From positions 1 through 60,621 of the forward strand of contig WVSO01000014.1 in NCBI GenBank assembly GCA_015689745.1: a stretch of DNA of 60,621 bases. The letters run 5' to 3'. The stretch's first letter is position 1. Each line of letters starts with the position of its first letter. Below the pieces are notes generated by a model, which ran no database searches, was not told the origin of the DNA, and saw only the letters and a program-made list of their open reading frames with translations. The DNA comes from Rhodobacterales bacterium HKCCSP123. GTDB lineage: Bacteria > Pseudomonadota > Alphaproteobacteria > Rhodobacterales > Rhodobacteraceae. Position numbers and translations under genes: made by a program. Positions 24,577-31,775 of the stretch are shown one piece after another.

Positions 24577-24608
24577 GGTCCACCACTTTGTCTGCATAAT
24601 GGTGGACC
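24577..24608. promoter_or_regulatory. 9-bp inverted repeat at the integrase 1 start
   Basis: GGTCCACCA (24577–24585) and TGGTGGACC (24600–24608) are perfect inverted arms directly upstream of the integrase ATG. They are a candidate operator, or an integrase/excisionase arm site. A related TTGGTCCGCC occurs at 12188–12197 near the element's other end. Confidence 0.4.
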
Positions 24609-24730
24609 GAAGATGCACAGGATGGTGAAGGGTGGTCAATGCGCGATGTGCGCGGGGCTGTGAAGATGCCTCTAAAATATTGTATAATATAGAAAGATGG
24701 AGAGGTATGGGGCAGGGTGGTGAAAAGATT

Positions 24731-24754
24731 GTTCGAGACCGGCCACGGGTACCA
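24731..24754 (+). repeat. Middle attachment site between the two elements
   Basis: This 24-bp copy of the tRNA-Leu T-arm and acceptor 3' end has one mismatch (A at 24738 where the tRNA has T). The 16-bp core CCGGCCACGGGTACCA at 24739–24754 is common to all three sites. Confidence 0.85.
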
Positions 24755-24994
24755 TTTTGAATCCATTTTCCTGATTTCATGCAGGGACTTAGGCGCGTTT
24801 TGTCGTTTTGGGGTCCCCCTTCAGGTCACACATTACCTAGCTGTGCCGGCGGGCTGAATGCTGCCGTAGATGGGCGAGCGGACGCACCTTATACCTTGAT
24901 GCTGGTTCCTCTTGGGTCTACCTTCGATTCTGCCACTGGGTTCGCCCGGGGCTGAAAAAGGTCGCGCCGCGACACTAACCCAAGGAGACGACAC

Positions 24995-26203
24995 ATGGGC
25001 AAAACCACCCATCTCTTTCGTGCTGCCGAAGCACGCCGCGTGAAGCACCCCGTATTCCCCGAAATCGAGAAACACTACATGACCGTGCGAGCGGTCGACA
25101 TGCCCGACGGCATCCGTAAGGACGCCAATGCGCGTGACGGGGAAGGTAAGGACCTTCGCAAGCAGGTATACCGAGAGGTCCAGCGCAGCTTGCTTGCTGA
25201 CCAGTCCCTGCCCGGTACGTTTGACCTCAAGAACAAGGGCATCGTCATTCTCGCCGATTCCGTCAAAAAGGTGGGCGAAAACGCCTACGAGGTCACGATC
25301 TCCGACGGGCAAGGCATCGTCGATGGCGGACACACCTACGAGATCATCTGCAAGGCGCAGGCTGACGAGAACATCCCGGAGGACCAGTATATCGACGTGC
25401 AGATCAGGACTGGTGTCGACGAGGACTTGATCACGGAGATTTCTGCCGGTCTCAACACGGGGATCGCAGTGAAGCACCACTCCATTGCGAACCTCGACGG
25501 GAAATACGACTGGATCAAGGATGAGATCGACGGCGAGCCTTACGAGAGCCGCATCGCTTGGCGGGAAAGTGACGATGGCGACTACGACGTGCGTGACCTC
25601 ATCTGCGTCATGGAGGCGATGAACGTCGTCGACTTCCCGAACGACAGTGGCGTTCACCCGCTTTCCGCTTATGAGGGTCGGGAGCGAGTGACCAAGCGTT
25701 TTTCCGACGACGCCGACCGGAGTGAGCTTGACCCCAAGCTTTCCACGTATCGGAAATTCCGCCCGATCTTGAAGGAGGCCTTGTATCTCTACGACCTCAT
25801 TCGGGCTGAGTTCCGCGAGGTCTACAACCGGGAAAAACTGGGGCTCGCTGGAGGCCTCGACATCGTGGAAAAGGCGCGCAAGGGCCATAAGTACGATTTC
25901 CCGTTCGCAGGCCTTCCGCCTGCTGAGTATCGCCTGACCAAAGGCGCCCTATATCCCATCTTCGCGGCCTTCCGGAACAAGGTCTGGATCAACCCGGAGA
26001 CGGGCTTGGCTGAGTGGGATGGTGGCTTCCAGTCGGTCGTCGACCTTTGGCGTGAGACCTCGGTCGAACTGGCGCGCCAAACGCAGGCGGCCATCAAAGA
26101 CTACGGCCGCAAGCCGGACGTCTTGGGTAAATCGCGTGGCCATTGGAACAACGTCCACAAGAGCGTGGAAGTCCACATGCTCCGCGCTCTGCGCCGCACC
26201 TAG
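24995..26203 (+). CDS. AIPR-like (abortive infection phage resistance family) protein
   Basis: A 402-residue protein with the order of motifs seen in the AIPR family: FDLKNKGIVILADSVKK (compare 'N.GI.i.a'), a GIVDGGHTYEII signature in place of the usual 'VNG.QT', VDVQIRTG-type strand, then DLITEISAGLNTGIAV…SIANLDGKYDWI. AIPR proteins are associated with abortive infection; biochemical activity is not well defined. RBS ggagac precedes the ATG. It is the first gene after the attachment site and is probably element 2's defence cargo. Identification rests on motif order. Confidence 0.65.
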   Translation: MGKTTHLFRAAEARRVKHPVFPEIEKHYMTVRAVDMPDGIRKDANARDGEGKDLRKQVYREVQRSLLADQSLPGTFDLKNKGIVILADSVKKVGENAYEVTISDGQGIVDGGHTYEIICKAQADENIPEDQYIDVQIRTGVDEDLITEISAGLNTGIAVKHHSIANLDGKYDWIKDEIDGEPYESRIAWRESDDGDYDVRDLICVMEAMNVVDFPNDSGVHPLSAYEGRERVTKRFSDDADRSELDPKLSTYRKFRPILKEALYLYDLIRAEFREVYNREKLGLAGGLDIVEKARKGHKYDFPFAGLPPAEYRLTKGALYPIFAAFRNKVWINPETGLAEWDGGFQSVVDLWRETSVELARQTQAAIKDYGRKPDVLGKSRGHWNNVHKSVEVHMLRALRRT

Positions 26204-26272
26204 TCATTGGTCTGCCACCGCGCCCTGCAACTTCGCGCGGTGGCAGATGCTGCGTATCAGGAGGTTGGCAAG

Positions 26273-26683
26273 ATGATCTCGCTTAGTGATTTGGCGAACG
26301 GTGCAAAGCGCCTCAAGGAGTTCGCCGATAGCGTGCAGCAGCTCGATTTGAAGGAGGCACTTCTTGAGCAGCGTGAGCTGTTGCAAGACGCCCGTGAGGC
26401 GATAGTTGACCTGCGCGCGGAAAACGCCGCGTTGAAGGAAGAATTGGCGGCCCGGGATGATTTGTCAGCAAGAACGGCAAGTCTCGTTGACTGCAAGGGC
26501 TTCTTGTATCAGGCCGGGGAAAATGGGCAGCCGGTGGGACAGCCGTTCTGTGGGGCGTGCATCGAGCGGCGCGATGGTCTTTTCTTGACAGCGAAGGTCG
26601 TCCAAAAAGGAGGTAGCTTCCACTACGTCTGCCCCAACTGCGATGCGGACTACGGACGGCCCCAGACCTTTCTACATCGTTGA
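26273..26683 (+). CDS. Coiled-coil protein with C-terminal zinc ribbon (136 aa)
   Basis: ATG at 26273 has AGGAGG 8–9 bases upstream. Residues about 10–65 form a heptad-like coiled coil (LKEFADSVQQLDLKEALLEQRELLQDAREAIVDLRAENAALKEEL in pieces). The end has two cysteine pairs (FCGACIERRD and YVCPNCDADYG) that would make a zinc ribbon. It follows the AIPR-like gene on the same strand after about 70 bases, so it may be its partner. I recognise the architecture but not a function. Confidence 0.6.
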   Translation: MISLSDLANGAKRLKEFADSVQQLDLKEALLEQRELLQDAREAIVDLRAENAALKEELAARDDLSARTASLVDCKGFLYQAGENGQPVGQPFCGACIERRDGLFLTAKVVQKGGSFHYVCPNCDADYGRPQTFLHR

Positions 26684-26694
26684 TACCGCGGCCG

Positions 26695-26910
26695 TCATGG
26701 GCTGCGCGAGGCCACTTCTGCGATCCTGGCGACGGCGCGCGTGAACGCGGGGCCGTCAAACCACTTCATCCGGCCTTTGCCGGGTGCGAAGTGTTCCTGC
26801 ATCTGGGGCAGGCGGCCGGTGGCGATCAGAGCGCCGATCTCCGGCTCGGTCAGCTCGAGCAGCTCGCAGGCCTGCTCCATGCTGTAGCGGCGGGGTGCGC
26901 GCTGGATCAT
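26695..26910 (-). CDS. Small HTH/excisionase-like protein (71 aa)
   Basis: From ATG at 26910. The segment YSMEQACELLELTEPEIGALIATGRLPQM has the helix-turn-helix pattern of excisionase-family (HTH_17) proteins, followed by KGRMKWFDGPAFTRAV. ATGA overlap with the upstream gene's stop ties it to the cluster 26907–28097. Confidence 0.5.
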   Translation of the reverse strand: MIQRAPRRYSMEQACELLELTEPEIGALIATGRLPQMQEHFAPGKGRMKWFDGPAFTRAVARIAEVASRSP

Positions 26911-27422
26911 GCGTCGCCCTCCCGCAACTGTAGCTGGGCGTCGATCTCCCGGACGGCGACAATGTCGCCGAGGACCGGGCTGCCGTGCGACCACGCCTTC
27001 ACGAACGCGCCCTCGTAGCTCAGGGAGGGGTCGACCTCCCGCAGCTTGGCGATATGGGCGTCGATGCGCTCCTGCGCGGTTGTCTTCTTCTTCCGAAGGT
27101 CGGAGATCGCGGCGTAGTCGGACGCCGCTTTGTTGACGTGCTTACGCGCCGGGGGCAGGCGGCCGGTGCGCTCGTAACGCTTCGAGGCCTGAAGGGCGTT
27201 CAGCAGGAGCGCGCCCTTGTAGGTCGACACGGCCCGGCTGAAGGCCTTCTCGAAGGTGTCGCCGTCGCGCTGCATCGAGAGCGCCAGCTCGTCGAGGTGT
27301 TCGCTCCAGCGCGTCGAGGACAGGGCCTCGACCTCGTTCCGCTTGGCGAGAGAGACCGCGCGGTCGAGGCCGGTCTTCCCGCCGTGGGGGTCGAAGGTGG
27401 TCGATTGGTAGTTGCTGCTCAT
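26907..27422 (-). CDS. Hypothetical phage-like protein (171 aa) downstream of coiled-coil gene
   Basis: ATG at 27422 overlaps the upstream coiled-coil gene's TGA (ATGA), indicating translational coupling. The product has helices such as DRAVSLAKRNEVEALSSTRW and a C-terminal DPSLSYEGAFVKAWS motif, of the type often seen at the end of phage head-assembly proteins. This frame is also continuous with the XkdF-like frame that starts at 28097, so an in-frame readthrough product is formally possible. Confidence 0.5.
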   Translation of the reverse strand: MSSNYQSTTFDPHGGKTGLDRAVSLAKRNEVEALSSTRWSEHLDELALSMQRDGDTFEKAFSRAVSTYKGALLLNALQASKRYERTGRLPPARKHVNKAASDYAAISDLRKKKTTAQERIDAHIAKLREVDPSLSYEGAFVKAWSHGSPVLGDIVAVREIDAQLQLREGDA

Positions 27423-28097
27423 GCCTTGGCCTCCTCCTCCGCTTTCAGCGCCTTCGCCGCCCTTGCGAAGACGTCCGTCTTCGCCTGCCGCTCCGCTTCC
27501 TTCAGACGGCCATGAGCCTGTCCGATCTCCGACTTCCGAAGTTGCGCGCTTCCGCGCAGCCGCCGCACCAGCGGCAGAAGCTCCGTGATCCGCTCCTGCG
27601 CCGCGTCCCTCTGCTCCTGCGCCGTCGCCAGAGCCTCCGTCGCGTCCGTCAGCTCGGCCTCCAGCCGCTCGTAGGCCGCCTGCGCCAGCCGGACCTCCTT
27701 CTTCGCCTCCGCGATCATGTCGCTTGCCATAGGTCTGTTCTCCCATCATGCGCGCCAGCTCGGCGCGGGCTTGTTCCATCAGTTCGGGGTCTTCCCCGGC
27801 GGCGAGGATCGCCTCGGCCGCAGCCTTCACCCTCTCGAGGAAGGCGATCTCGTGCGGGTTCCCGCTCTTGCCGACGTCGGTCGCAACCATGGCCGCGATC
27901 TGCTCGCGGATTTGCTGCTTCATGGCCGGGCCGAGATCGGGGTCGTTCAGCATCCCGCGCAGCCGCTCGAGCTGGTCGCCGATCTCGGTCAGAACCTTGG
28001 GCGCGCGCTTCGCGAGGACGCATCTCGCGTAGGGGTTCGCCCCCACATCGACGACGCTGACCTCCTCGATCTCGAGGTCTTCGAGCTTGTAGACCAT
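26907..28097 (-). CDS. XkdF-like N-terminal protein whose frame stays open through two further genes
   Basis: The first ~125 residues from ATG 28097 (GAGGAGA upstream) look like a real protein. The sequence LEIEEVSVVDVGANPYARCVLAKR matches the 'EVSLVD.ANP.A…K' signature of XkdF-like phage putative proteases, followed by helices to ELARMMGEQTYG. After about 27730 the frame gives low-complexity sequence, yet no stop occurs until 26907, in phase with the last gene. In the coiled-coil gene's frame a TGA lies at 27746–27748, just before that gene's RBS. A one-base indel would therefore give a normal ~118-residue gene. Treat the 3' boundary as unresolved. Confidence 0.4.
   Translation of the reverse strand: MVYKLEDLEIEEVSVVDVGANPYARCVLAKRAPKVLTEIGDQLERLRGMLNDPDLGPAMKQQIREQIAAMVATDVGKSGNPHEIAFLERVKAAAEAILAAGEDPELMEQARAELARMMGEQTYGKRHDRGGEEGGPAGAGGLRAAGGRADGRDGGSGDGAGAEGRGAGADHGASAAGAAAARKRATSEVGDRTGSWPSEGSGAAGEDGRLRKGGEGAESGGGGQGMSSNYQSTTFDPHGGKTGLDRAVSLAKRNEVEALSSTRWSEHLDELALSMQRDGDTFEKAFSRAVSTYKGALLLNALQASKRYERTGRLPPARKHVNKAASDYAAISDLRKKKTTAQERIDAHIAKLREVDPSLSYEGAFVKAWSHGSPVLGDIVAVREIDAQLQLREGDA
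27419..27730 (-). CDS. Coiled-coil protein (103 aa), scaffold-like
   Basis: Begins MASDMIAEAKKEVRLAQAAYERL, then an almost unbroken amphipathic helix rich in A, E, Q and R (TEALATAQEQRDAAQERITELL). ATG has GGGAG upstream and the stop overlaps the next ATG. In the same DNA the XkdF-like frame gives a low-complexity G/A/R-rich peptide, so this frame is the better coding candidate. The role is unknown; scaffold or spacer is only a guess from the coiled coil and the phage-like neighbours. Confidence 0.55.
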   Translation of the reverse strand: MASDMIAEAKKEVRLAQAAYERLEAELTDATEALATAQEQRDAAQERITELLPLVRRLRGSAQLRKSEIGQAHGRLKEAERQAKTDVFARAAKALKAEEEAKA

Positions 28098-28251
28098 GCT
28101 GTCGGTCTCCTCGTGGTGTGTGGGCGGCGAGGTTGACAAAGAGACCCCGCCGCCCGGAACGCTCGGCCGACTGTGAGCGACGCAACCGGAGCAGGTGCAG
28201 GGTAACAAACCGCGCCTGCCAGTTCACGGAAAATCGACATAAAACAGGGGG

Positions 28252-28539
28252 TTAGATCTGTTCGTCCGACAAGGTCCGGATTTGTCCAGGTGTGCCTCCC
28301 CTGAGGAGCTGGATCAGGCCTGCGGCGGCCTCCAGCTCGGCGTCGGTGCAGTCTTCGAGCCGCTTCCCGGTCTTGCGGCGGCGCGTGGTCTGGGCGGCGA
28401 CCAGCGCGCGACCGGCGTCGATCAATGTCGCGGTCGGGACCCCGTGCAGCATCTGGGCCGCGAAGGCGTGCCGGAGCTTGGCCTCGGCGGTCGCGACCAT
28501 CTCCTCGAGGTCGTCGGCGAGCCGAAGCAGGTCAGCCAT
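28252..28539 (-). CDS. Cassette protein 4, element 2 (95 aa), unknown
   Basis: Same length and position as 18870–19157 in element 1, and it overlaps the previous gene by 8 bases just as there. The sequence DLLRLADDLEEMVATAEAK is followed by a basic TRRRKTGKR and then DCTDAELEAAAGLIQLLRGG, which corresponds to LTEREIELAKRFVRGLRAG in element 1. Function unknown. The 150-base gap to 28097 shows no gene. Confidence 0.6.
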   Translation of the reverse strand: MADLLRLADDLEEMVATAEAKLRHAFAAQMLHGVPTATLIDAGRALVAAQTTRRRKTGKRLEDCTDAELEAAAGLIQLLRGGTPGQIRTLSDEQI

Positions 28540-28957
28540 TGGACTGACCCACCGCGCGCCGGACCTCGTCAATGTCGATGACGTTCGCCATACCCAGCTT
28601 CTCAAGCCGCTTCGTGGCCTCCTGAAGCCGGTCGAGCGCGCCGCGCAGGGCCTCGTCTTCCCGCTGGGCCTTCAGCGCGTTGATCACCTGCGTGATCATC
28701 CAGACGACCGACCGCGCGACGTCGTGGTCGAGGTTGCCGGAGACGACGGCGTTCGTGATCGTGCTGATCGCGCGGCGGCAATCGGCGATGGTGTTCGTCC
28801 TGATCCGGTGCGTCCTCTGGAGGAACATCGGCGGCAGAACCTGCCCCTGCGCGATCCTCTCGCGGGCCACCACGTCCTTCGTCTTCGGGCGGCCCTTCTT
28901 GGCGTGTTCGTCGATTGTCGCGCGGCTCTGCGCGATGATCTCGCTCGTCTCAGGCAT
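28532..28957 (-). CDS. Cassette protein 3, element 2 (141 aa), unknown
   Basis: The N-terminal basic region (EHAKKGRPKTKDVVARERIAQ) is not shared with element 1. The core HRIRTNTIADCRRAISTITNAV…GNLDHDVARSVV and the helical C-terminus (LRGALDRLQEATKRLEKL) are shared. The basic N-terminus with GRPKTKD could bind nucleic acid. No family recognised. Confidence 0.65.
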   Translation of the reverse strand: MPETSEIIAQSRATIDEHAKKGRPKTKDVVARERIAQGQVLPPMFLQRTHRIRTNTIADCRRAISTITNAVVSGNLDHDVARSVVWMITQVINALKAQREDEALRGALDRLQEATKRLEKLGMANVIDIDEVRRAVGQSNG

Positions 28958-28968
28958 GTGTCAGCCTC

Positions 28969-29214
28969 CTAGTGGATCGTGGCGGATGCGGTGCGGATCG
29001 CCTCGGCATGGGCGCGGAGCGCGTCGCTCAGGGCGATCATGGACGCCGCGAGGGCCAAAGCCTCGGATTGCTGCTCGGCGCTCCACGCGCCGGATATGGC
29101 GCGGATCGTGCCGAAGGACCGGGCCAGCTCGTCGGAGCCTTCGATGGCGGCGTCGATCTCGTCCCGGGCCGCGCGGGTCAGGGCGATCAGGTCGGCGGCG
29201 TCAGGTAGCTGCAT
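28969..29214 (-). CDS. Cassette protein 2, element 2 (81 aa), unknown
   Basis: Clear homologue of 19531–19779: LIALTRAARDEIDAAIEG, LARSFGTIRAISGAW, and ASMIALSDALRAHAEAIR ending TASATIH. Entirely helical, with no cysteine and no obvious nucleic-acid-binding motif. It overlaps the preceding gene by 14 bases. Confidence 0.65.
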   Translation of the reverse strand: MQLPDAADLIALTRAARDEIDAAIEGSDELARSFGTIRAISGAWSAEQQSEALALAASMIALSDALRAHAEAIRTASATIH

Positions 29215-29500
29215 CGTCGTCGATCTCCTCGGTGATCATGGCGCGGACCTCGTCGAGGGCGCGGCCCTTGGCTGCGATGCGGTTCGTCAGGCGGCTCAGG
29301 GCGGCCGTGAGAGCCGCGTGGAGCTGTCCGGACGGGTCAGACCCCGAGGCGGCCGTGGCGCGGCTCACGGCGGCGCTAAGAGCGTCCCCGGCCAGCGTCC
29401 GGTCGAGCAGCTCGACGGCGCGGTAGCAGTCGTGGACGGCGTCGCGGGGGATGCGTGTGTCCCCGTCGGTGTCCCTATTGTGTCCGTCTGTGTCCAGCAT
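29201..29500 (-). CDS. Cassette protein 1, element 2 (99 aa), unknown
   Basis: The N-terminus is encoded by short GACAC-rich repeats (DTDGHNRDTDGDTR), then a helical body homologous to 19772–20047. The first gene of the cassette on the minus strand. Function unknown. Confidence 0.6.
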   Translation of the reverse strand: MLDTDGHNRDTDGDTRIPRDAVHDCYRAVELLDRTLAGDALSAAVSRATAASGSDPSGQLHAALTAALSRLTNRIAAKGRALDEVRAMITEEIDDDAAT

Positions 29501-29577
29501 CGTATTTCATCGTATGATCTCAATGGGTTGCGAGGCGCAGTTCGGTTCCTGAAGTGTGACGGCAAGGGGCCGACGGG

Positions 29578-29859
29578 TCAACGAAATAAGGGCGGGTGGG
29601 GGGTCGGAGTGTGTCCCGATCTGAGGGACGAGCGCGGTCTGTAGGCGACGCCGCCGAGGCGCGCGGCCTGTTTCTGCTGGGGACCGGGCCGCGCGGGCGT
29701 CTCGGCCAGAGCTTCGCGATCCCCGAAAACGACCTTCCTGTAACTGGAAGGTATGGCGCGCGGACCTGTCACCAAGCGCGGGGTTATGCGCGGGGTCTGG
29801 GCGCGGGGTGTTCTGGGGCGCGGTCTGGGGGGCGCGGGGGGCTGGGGGGTCTGGGTCAT
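29578..29859 (-). CDS. Doubtful proline/arginine-rich ORF
   Basis: A 93-residue frame from ATG at 29859 with a low-complexity N-terminus (PPAPPRPRPRTPRAQTPR) and a less biased middle (SSYRKVVFGDREALAETPARP). GC-rich DNA here keeps several frames open (also plus-strand 29596–29958), so this may be a shadow. Apart from it the 29501–30116 gap contains only the iterons. Confidence 0.2.
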   Translation of the reverse strand: MTQTPQPPAPPRPRPRTPRAQTPRITPRLVTGPRAIPSSYRKVVFGDREALAETPARPGPQQKQAARLGGVAYRPRSSLRSGHTPTPHPPLFR

Positions 29860-29933
29860 TCTCTCGATGCTGCTGCCGTTCACCCGGGGCGGTCGCCGCT
29901 GTCCGCGACCGCCCCCGTAGGGGGCAAGCTGAA

Positions 29934-30112
29934 GGGGAACGGGGAACGAGGGGTGTAAGTGTCTGGGGTTATTGGGGTTTTCTGGGTTCGTTCACCCTGC
30001 CGGAGGCCGCCAAGGGGAACGGGGAACGGGGAACGAAAGACCACGCGATAACAAGCACTTAGGCATCCCGTTCCCCTCCGTTCCCCGGGGAACGACGAGG
30101 GGAACGGGGAAC
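29934..30112. repeat. Ten GGGGAAC iterons, candidate replication origin of element 2
   Basis: GGGGAAC starts at 29934, 29941, 30014, 30021, 30028, 30087, 30099 and 30106 on the plus strand; the reverse complement GTTCCCC is at 30070 and 30080. Copies within a cluster follow each other every 7 bases, usually with G next. The array ends 4 bases before the stop codon of the RepA-like helicase gene. Phage P4 uses short GGTGAAC-type iterons bound by its initiator, so an origin is the natural reading. Confidence 0.7.
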
Positions 30113-30116
30113 GAGA

Positions 30117-31547
30117 TCACGTCAGGGAGAAGCCGCGACGGGTCGCGCGACCCTCGCCCTTTTCCCAGCCCGCGAGCGTCCCGTTCGAGGTCTCGCGCGG
30201 CTTCTTCAGGAGCGTCTCGAAGGCCGCGAGCGCCCGGCCGGTCCAGCCCTTCGCCTTCCCCGGCCAGCCCGCGACGGAGCCGTGGAACAGCTCCTTCGCC
30301 TCGGTGACGCCTTCGACCGACGAGACCCCGCGCTCGGCCATGACGGCCGCCATTGCCTCGATCATGTCGTCGACCTCGACCGCGTGGGCCGTCTCGCGCT
30401 TGATCGTGTCGCGCTCGAAGGTCGTCAGGCCGTCGTCGCCGACGACATGCCGGAGCCGGATCGGGTCCGGCTGCCTGCCCCTGAACTTCGGCGTCGGCAC
30501 GATCTCCGAGACCGTCACGTCCTTCCCGGGCTTCGAGATCGTCAGGACGTAGTCGACGTCGGCGACGAGCTTCCCGCCGCCCCGGCTCCACTGGTAGCCG
30601 CCCCGGTAGTAGTCCCAGCGGCCGCCCTTGCGCGTGTCCTCGGCAGGGTGGTGCAGGAGCAGCACGGCCGCGCCCTCGGCCTTGATCCGGTTCACGGCCA
30701 GCCCCAGCGCCTTGAAGCCCTCTGTGTCCTCGCGCGGCGCGAAGCCGGAGACCGTGTCGAGGATCACGACGTCATGCCCGTGTCCGAACGCCGCCAGCTC
30801 CTCGCGGCCTTCCTCGGTCGTCAGGTCCGGCGGCGAGTGCTCCGACCCCCGGATCGTCGGGATGAAGCCGTCCTTGTCCGCGCCGTGGCGGGCATTCAGC
30901 GCGGCCATGAGCTGCTTCAGCTTCGAGCTAGGCTGCTCGGAGGACCAGATCGCCACCTTGAACGGCCTGTCGGTCTCAGGCAGCCCCAGAGCCGCCGACA
31001 GACGCCGAAAGCCCAGCCCGAAGGCGAGGGTAGTCGCGAAGAGCGTCTTCCCGGCCCCGGGGACGCCGAACTTCAACGTCGAGCAGCCGCGCTCGAGCAG
31101 GCCCTCGACGATCCAGTCGGTCGTCACCAATCCGGCCACCCTGAAGAAGGCCTCGACCTCGGCCCGCGCGGCCTCCTGCTCGGAGGTCGGCACATAGATG
31201 CGCGCCAGCTCCCCCAGCATCTTGTCGACCCAGCGCCGGATCATAGCGAACTGACGGCCCTCGCGGTCAACAGACCCCCACGTCTTGTTGACGGCCACGC
31301 AGACCTTCGAGCGGTCCAAGTGGTCGAAGGTCTGGTCGAGCAGCTCCTCGAAGAAGTCATGCGTCCCGAGGGTCTCGCCGGTCGCGGCTTCGAGGCCCGC
31401 CCGGAACCGCTTGTGTTCGCCGAAGCAGGCGTCGCGGCCCATGAAGCCCCTCAGGGTTTCCTCGTCCCAGTCGAGGCTCAGGTCTTCGGGGAGCCGACCG
31501 GCGTCGAACTCCCGCATGAGAATGTCGATCAAGTTCGTGGTGAGCAT
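30117..31547 (-). CDS. RepA-like AAA (hexameric helicase type) replication protein
   Basis: A 476-residue protein from ATG at 31547 with AGGAGGG upstream. The central ATPase domain has Walker A FGVPGAGKTLFATTLAF (about 160–176), a strand IWSSEQPSSKLKQLM, Walker B DVVILDTVSGFAP, and the VLLLHHPAED sensor region. This is the arrangement of RepA/AAA_25 helicases of plasmids and phage satellites. The N-terminal ~140 residues resemble no domain I know; the C-terminal 100 may be a DNA-binding region. Iterons lie at its 3' end. It likely drives autonomous replication after excision. Confidence 0.8.
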   Translation of the reverse strand: MLTTNLIDILMREFDAGRLPEDLSLDWDEETLRGFMGRDACFGEHKRFRAGLEAATGETLGTHDFFEELLDQTFDHLDRSKVCVAVNKTWGSVDREGRQFAMIRRWVDKMLGELARIYVPTSEQEAARAEVEAFFRVAGLVTTDWIVEGLLERGCSTLKFGVPGAGKTLFATTLAFGLGFRRLSAALGLPETDRPFKVAIWSSEQPSSKLKQLMAALNARHGADKDGFIPTIRGSEHSPPDLTTEEGREELAAFGHGHDVVILDTVSGFAPREDTEGFKALGLAVNRIKAEGAAVLLLHHPAEDTRKGGRWDYYRGGYQWSRGGGKLVADVDYVLTISKPGKDVTVSEIVPTPKFRGRQPDPIRLRHVVGDDGLTTFERDTIKRETAHAVEVDDMIEAMAAVMAERGVSSVEGVTEAKELFHGSVAGWPGKAKGWTGRALAAFETLLKKPRETSNGTLAGWEKGEGRATRRGFSLT

Positions 31548-31645
31548 CTCTAGCCCTCCTAGCTTGCGCCGGGGGCGGTAGACGTCTACTCTCCTGATCC
31601 TGATCTGAAGGAGACTAGACGGCCGTCCTCGGCAGTCTTCAAACA

Positions 31646-31671
31646 CCCCGCCCGGTTCATTCCGGGCGGGG
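31646..31671. terminator. GC-rich hairpin between the exported-protein and helicase genes
   Basis: CCCCGCCCGG (31646–31655), loop TTCATT, CCGGGCGGGG (31662–31671); the stem extends with one bulge into AAACA/TTGTTT. It probably terminates the minus-strand gene ending at 31776. Confidence 0.65.
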
Positions 31672-31775
31672 TTGTTTGCTTCGGTGGTCTCCTTCATGGG
31701 CCGAAGCTATGGCCCGCGAGGGGTGGGAACAGACCCGCGCGGTTGGGGCAATCATGGCCGCCGGGGCGGCCGTGA

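Larger units (their letters stand above)
12129..24754. mobile_element. Integrative element 1 (about 12.6 kb) in tRNA-Leu
   Basis: Bounded by the tRNA-Leu 3' end and a 16-bp core copy at 24739–24754, with a P4-type integrase at the right end. The left part (12.15–18.85 kb) is visibly poorer in GC than the chromosome and carries restriction-modification and other defence-like cargo. The right part carries a small-gene cassette, a winged-helix replication-type gene and AlpA-like regulators. No conjugation, capsid or terminase genes were recognised. About 320 bases between the attachment site and the first gene hold no recognisable gene. Confidence 0.8.

Noticed and set aside
29930-30115. CRISPR-like array
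   Set aside because: The repeats are only 7 bp, irregularly grouped, in both orientations and with no spacers of constant length. They fit iterons, and no cas genes are present.
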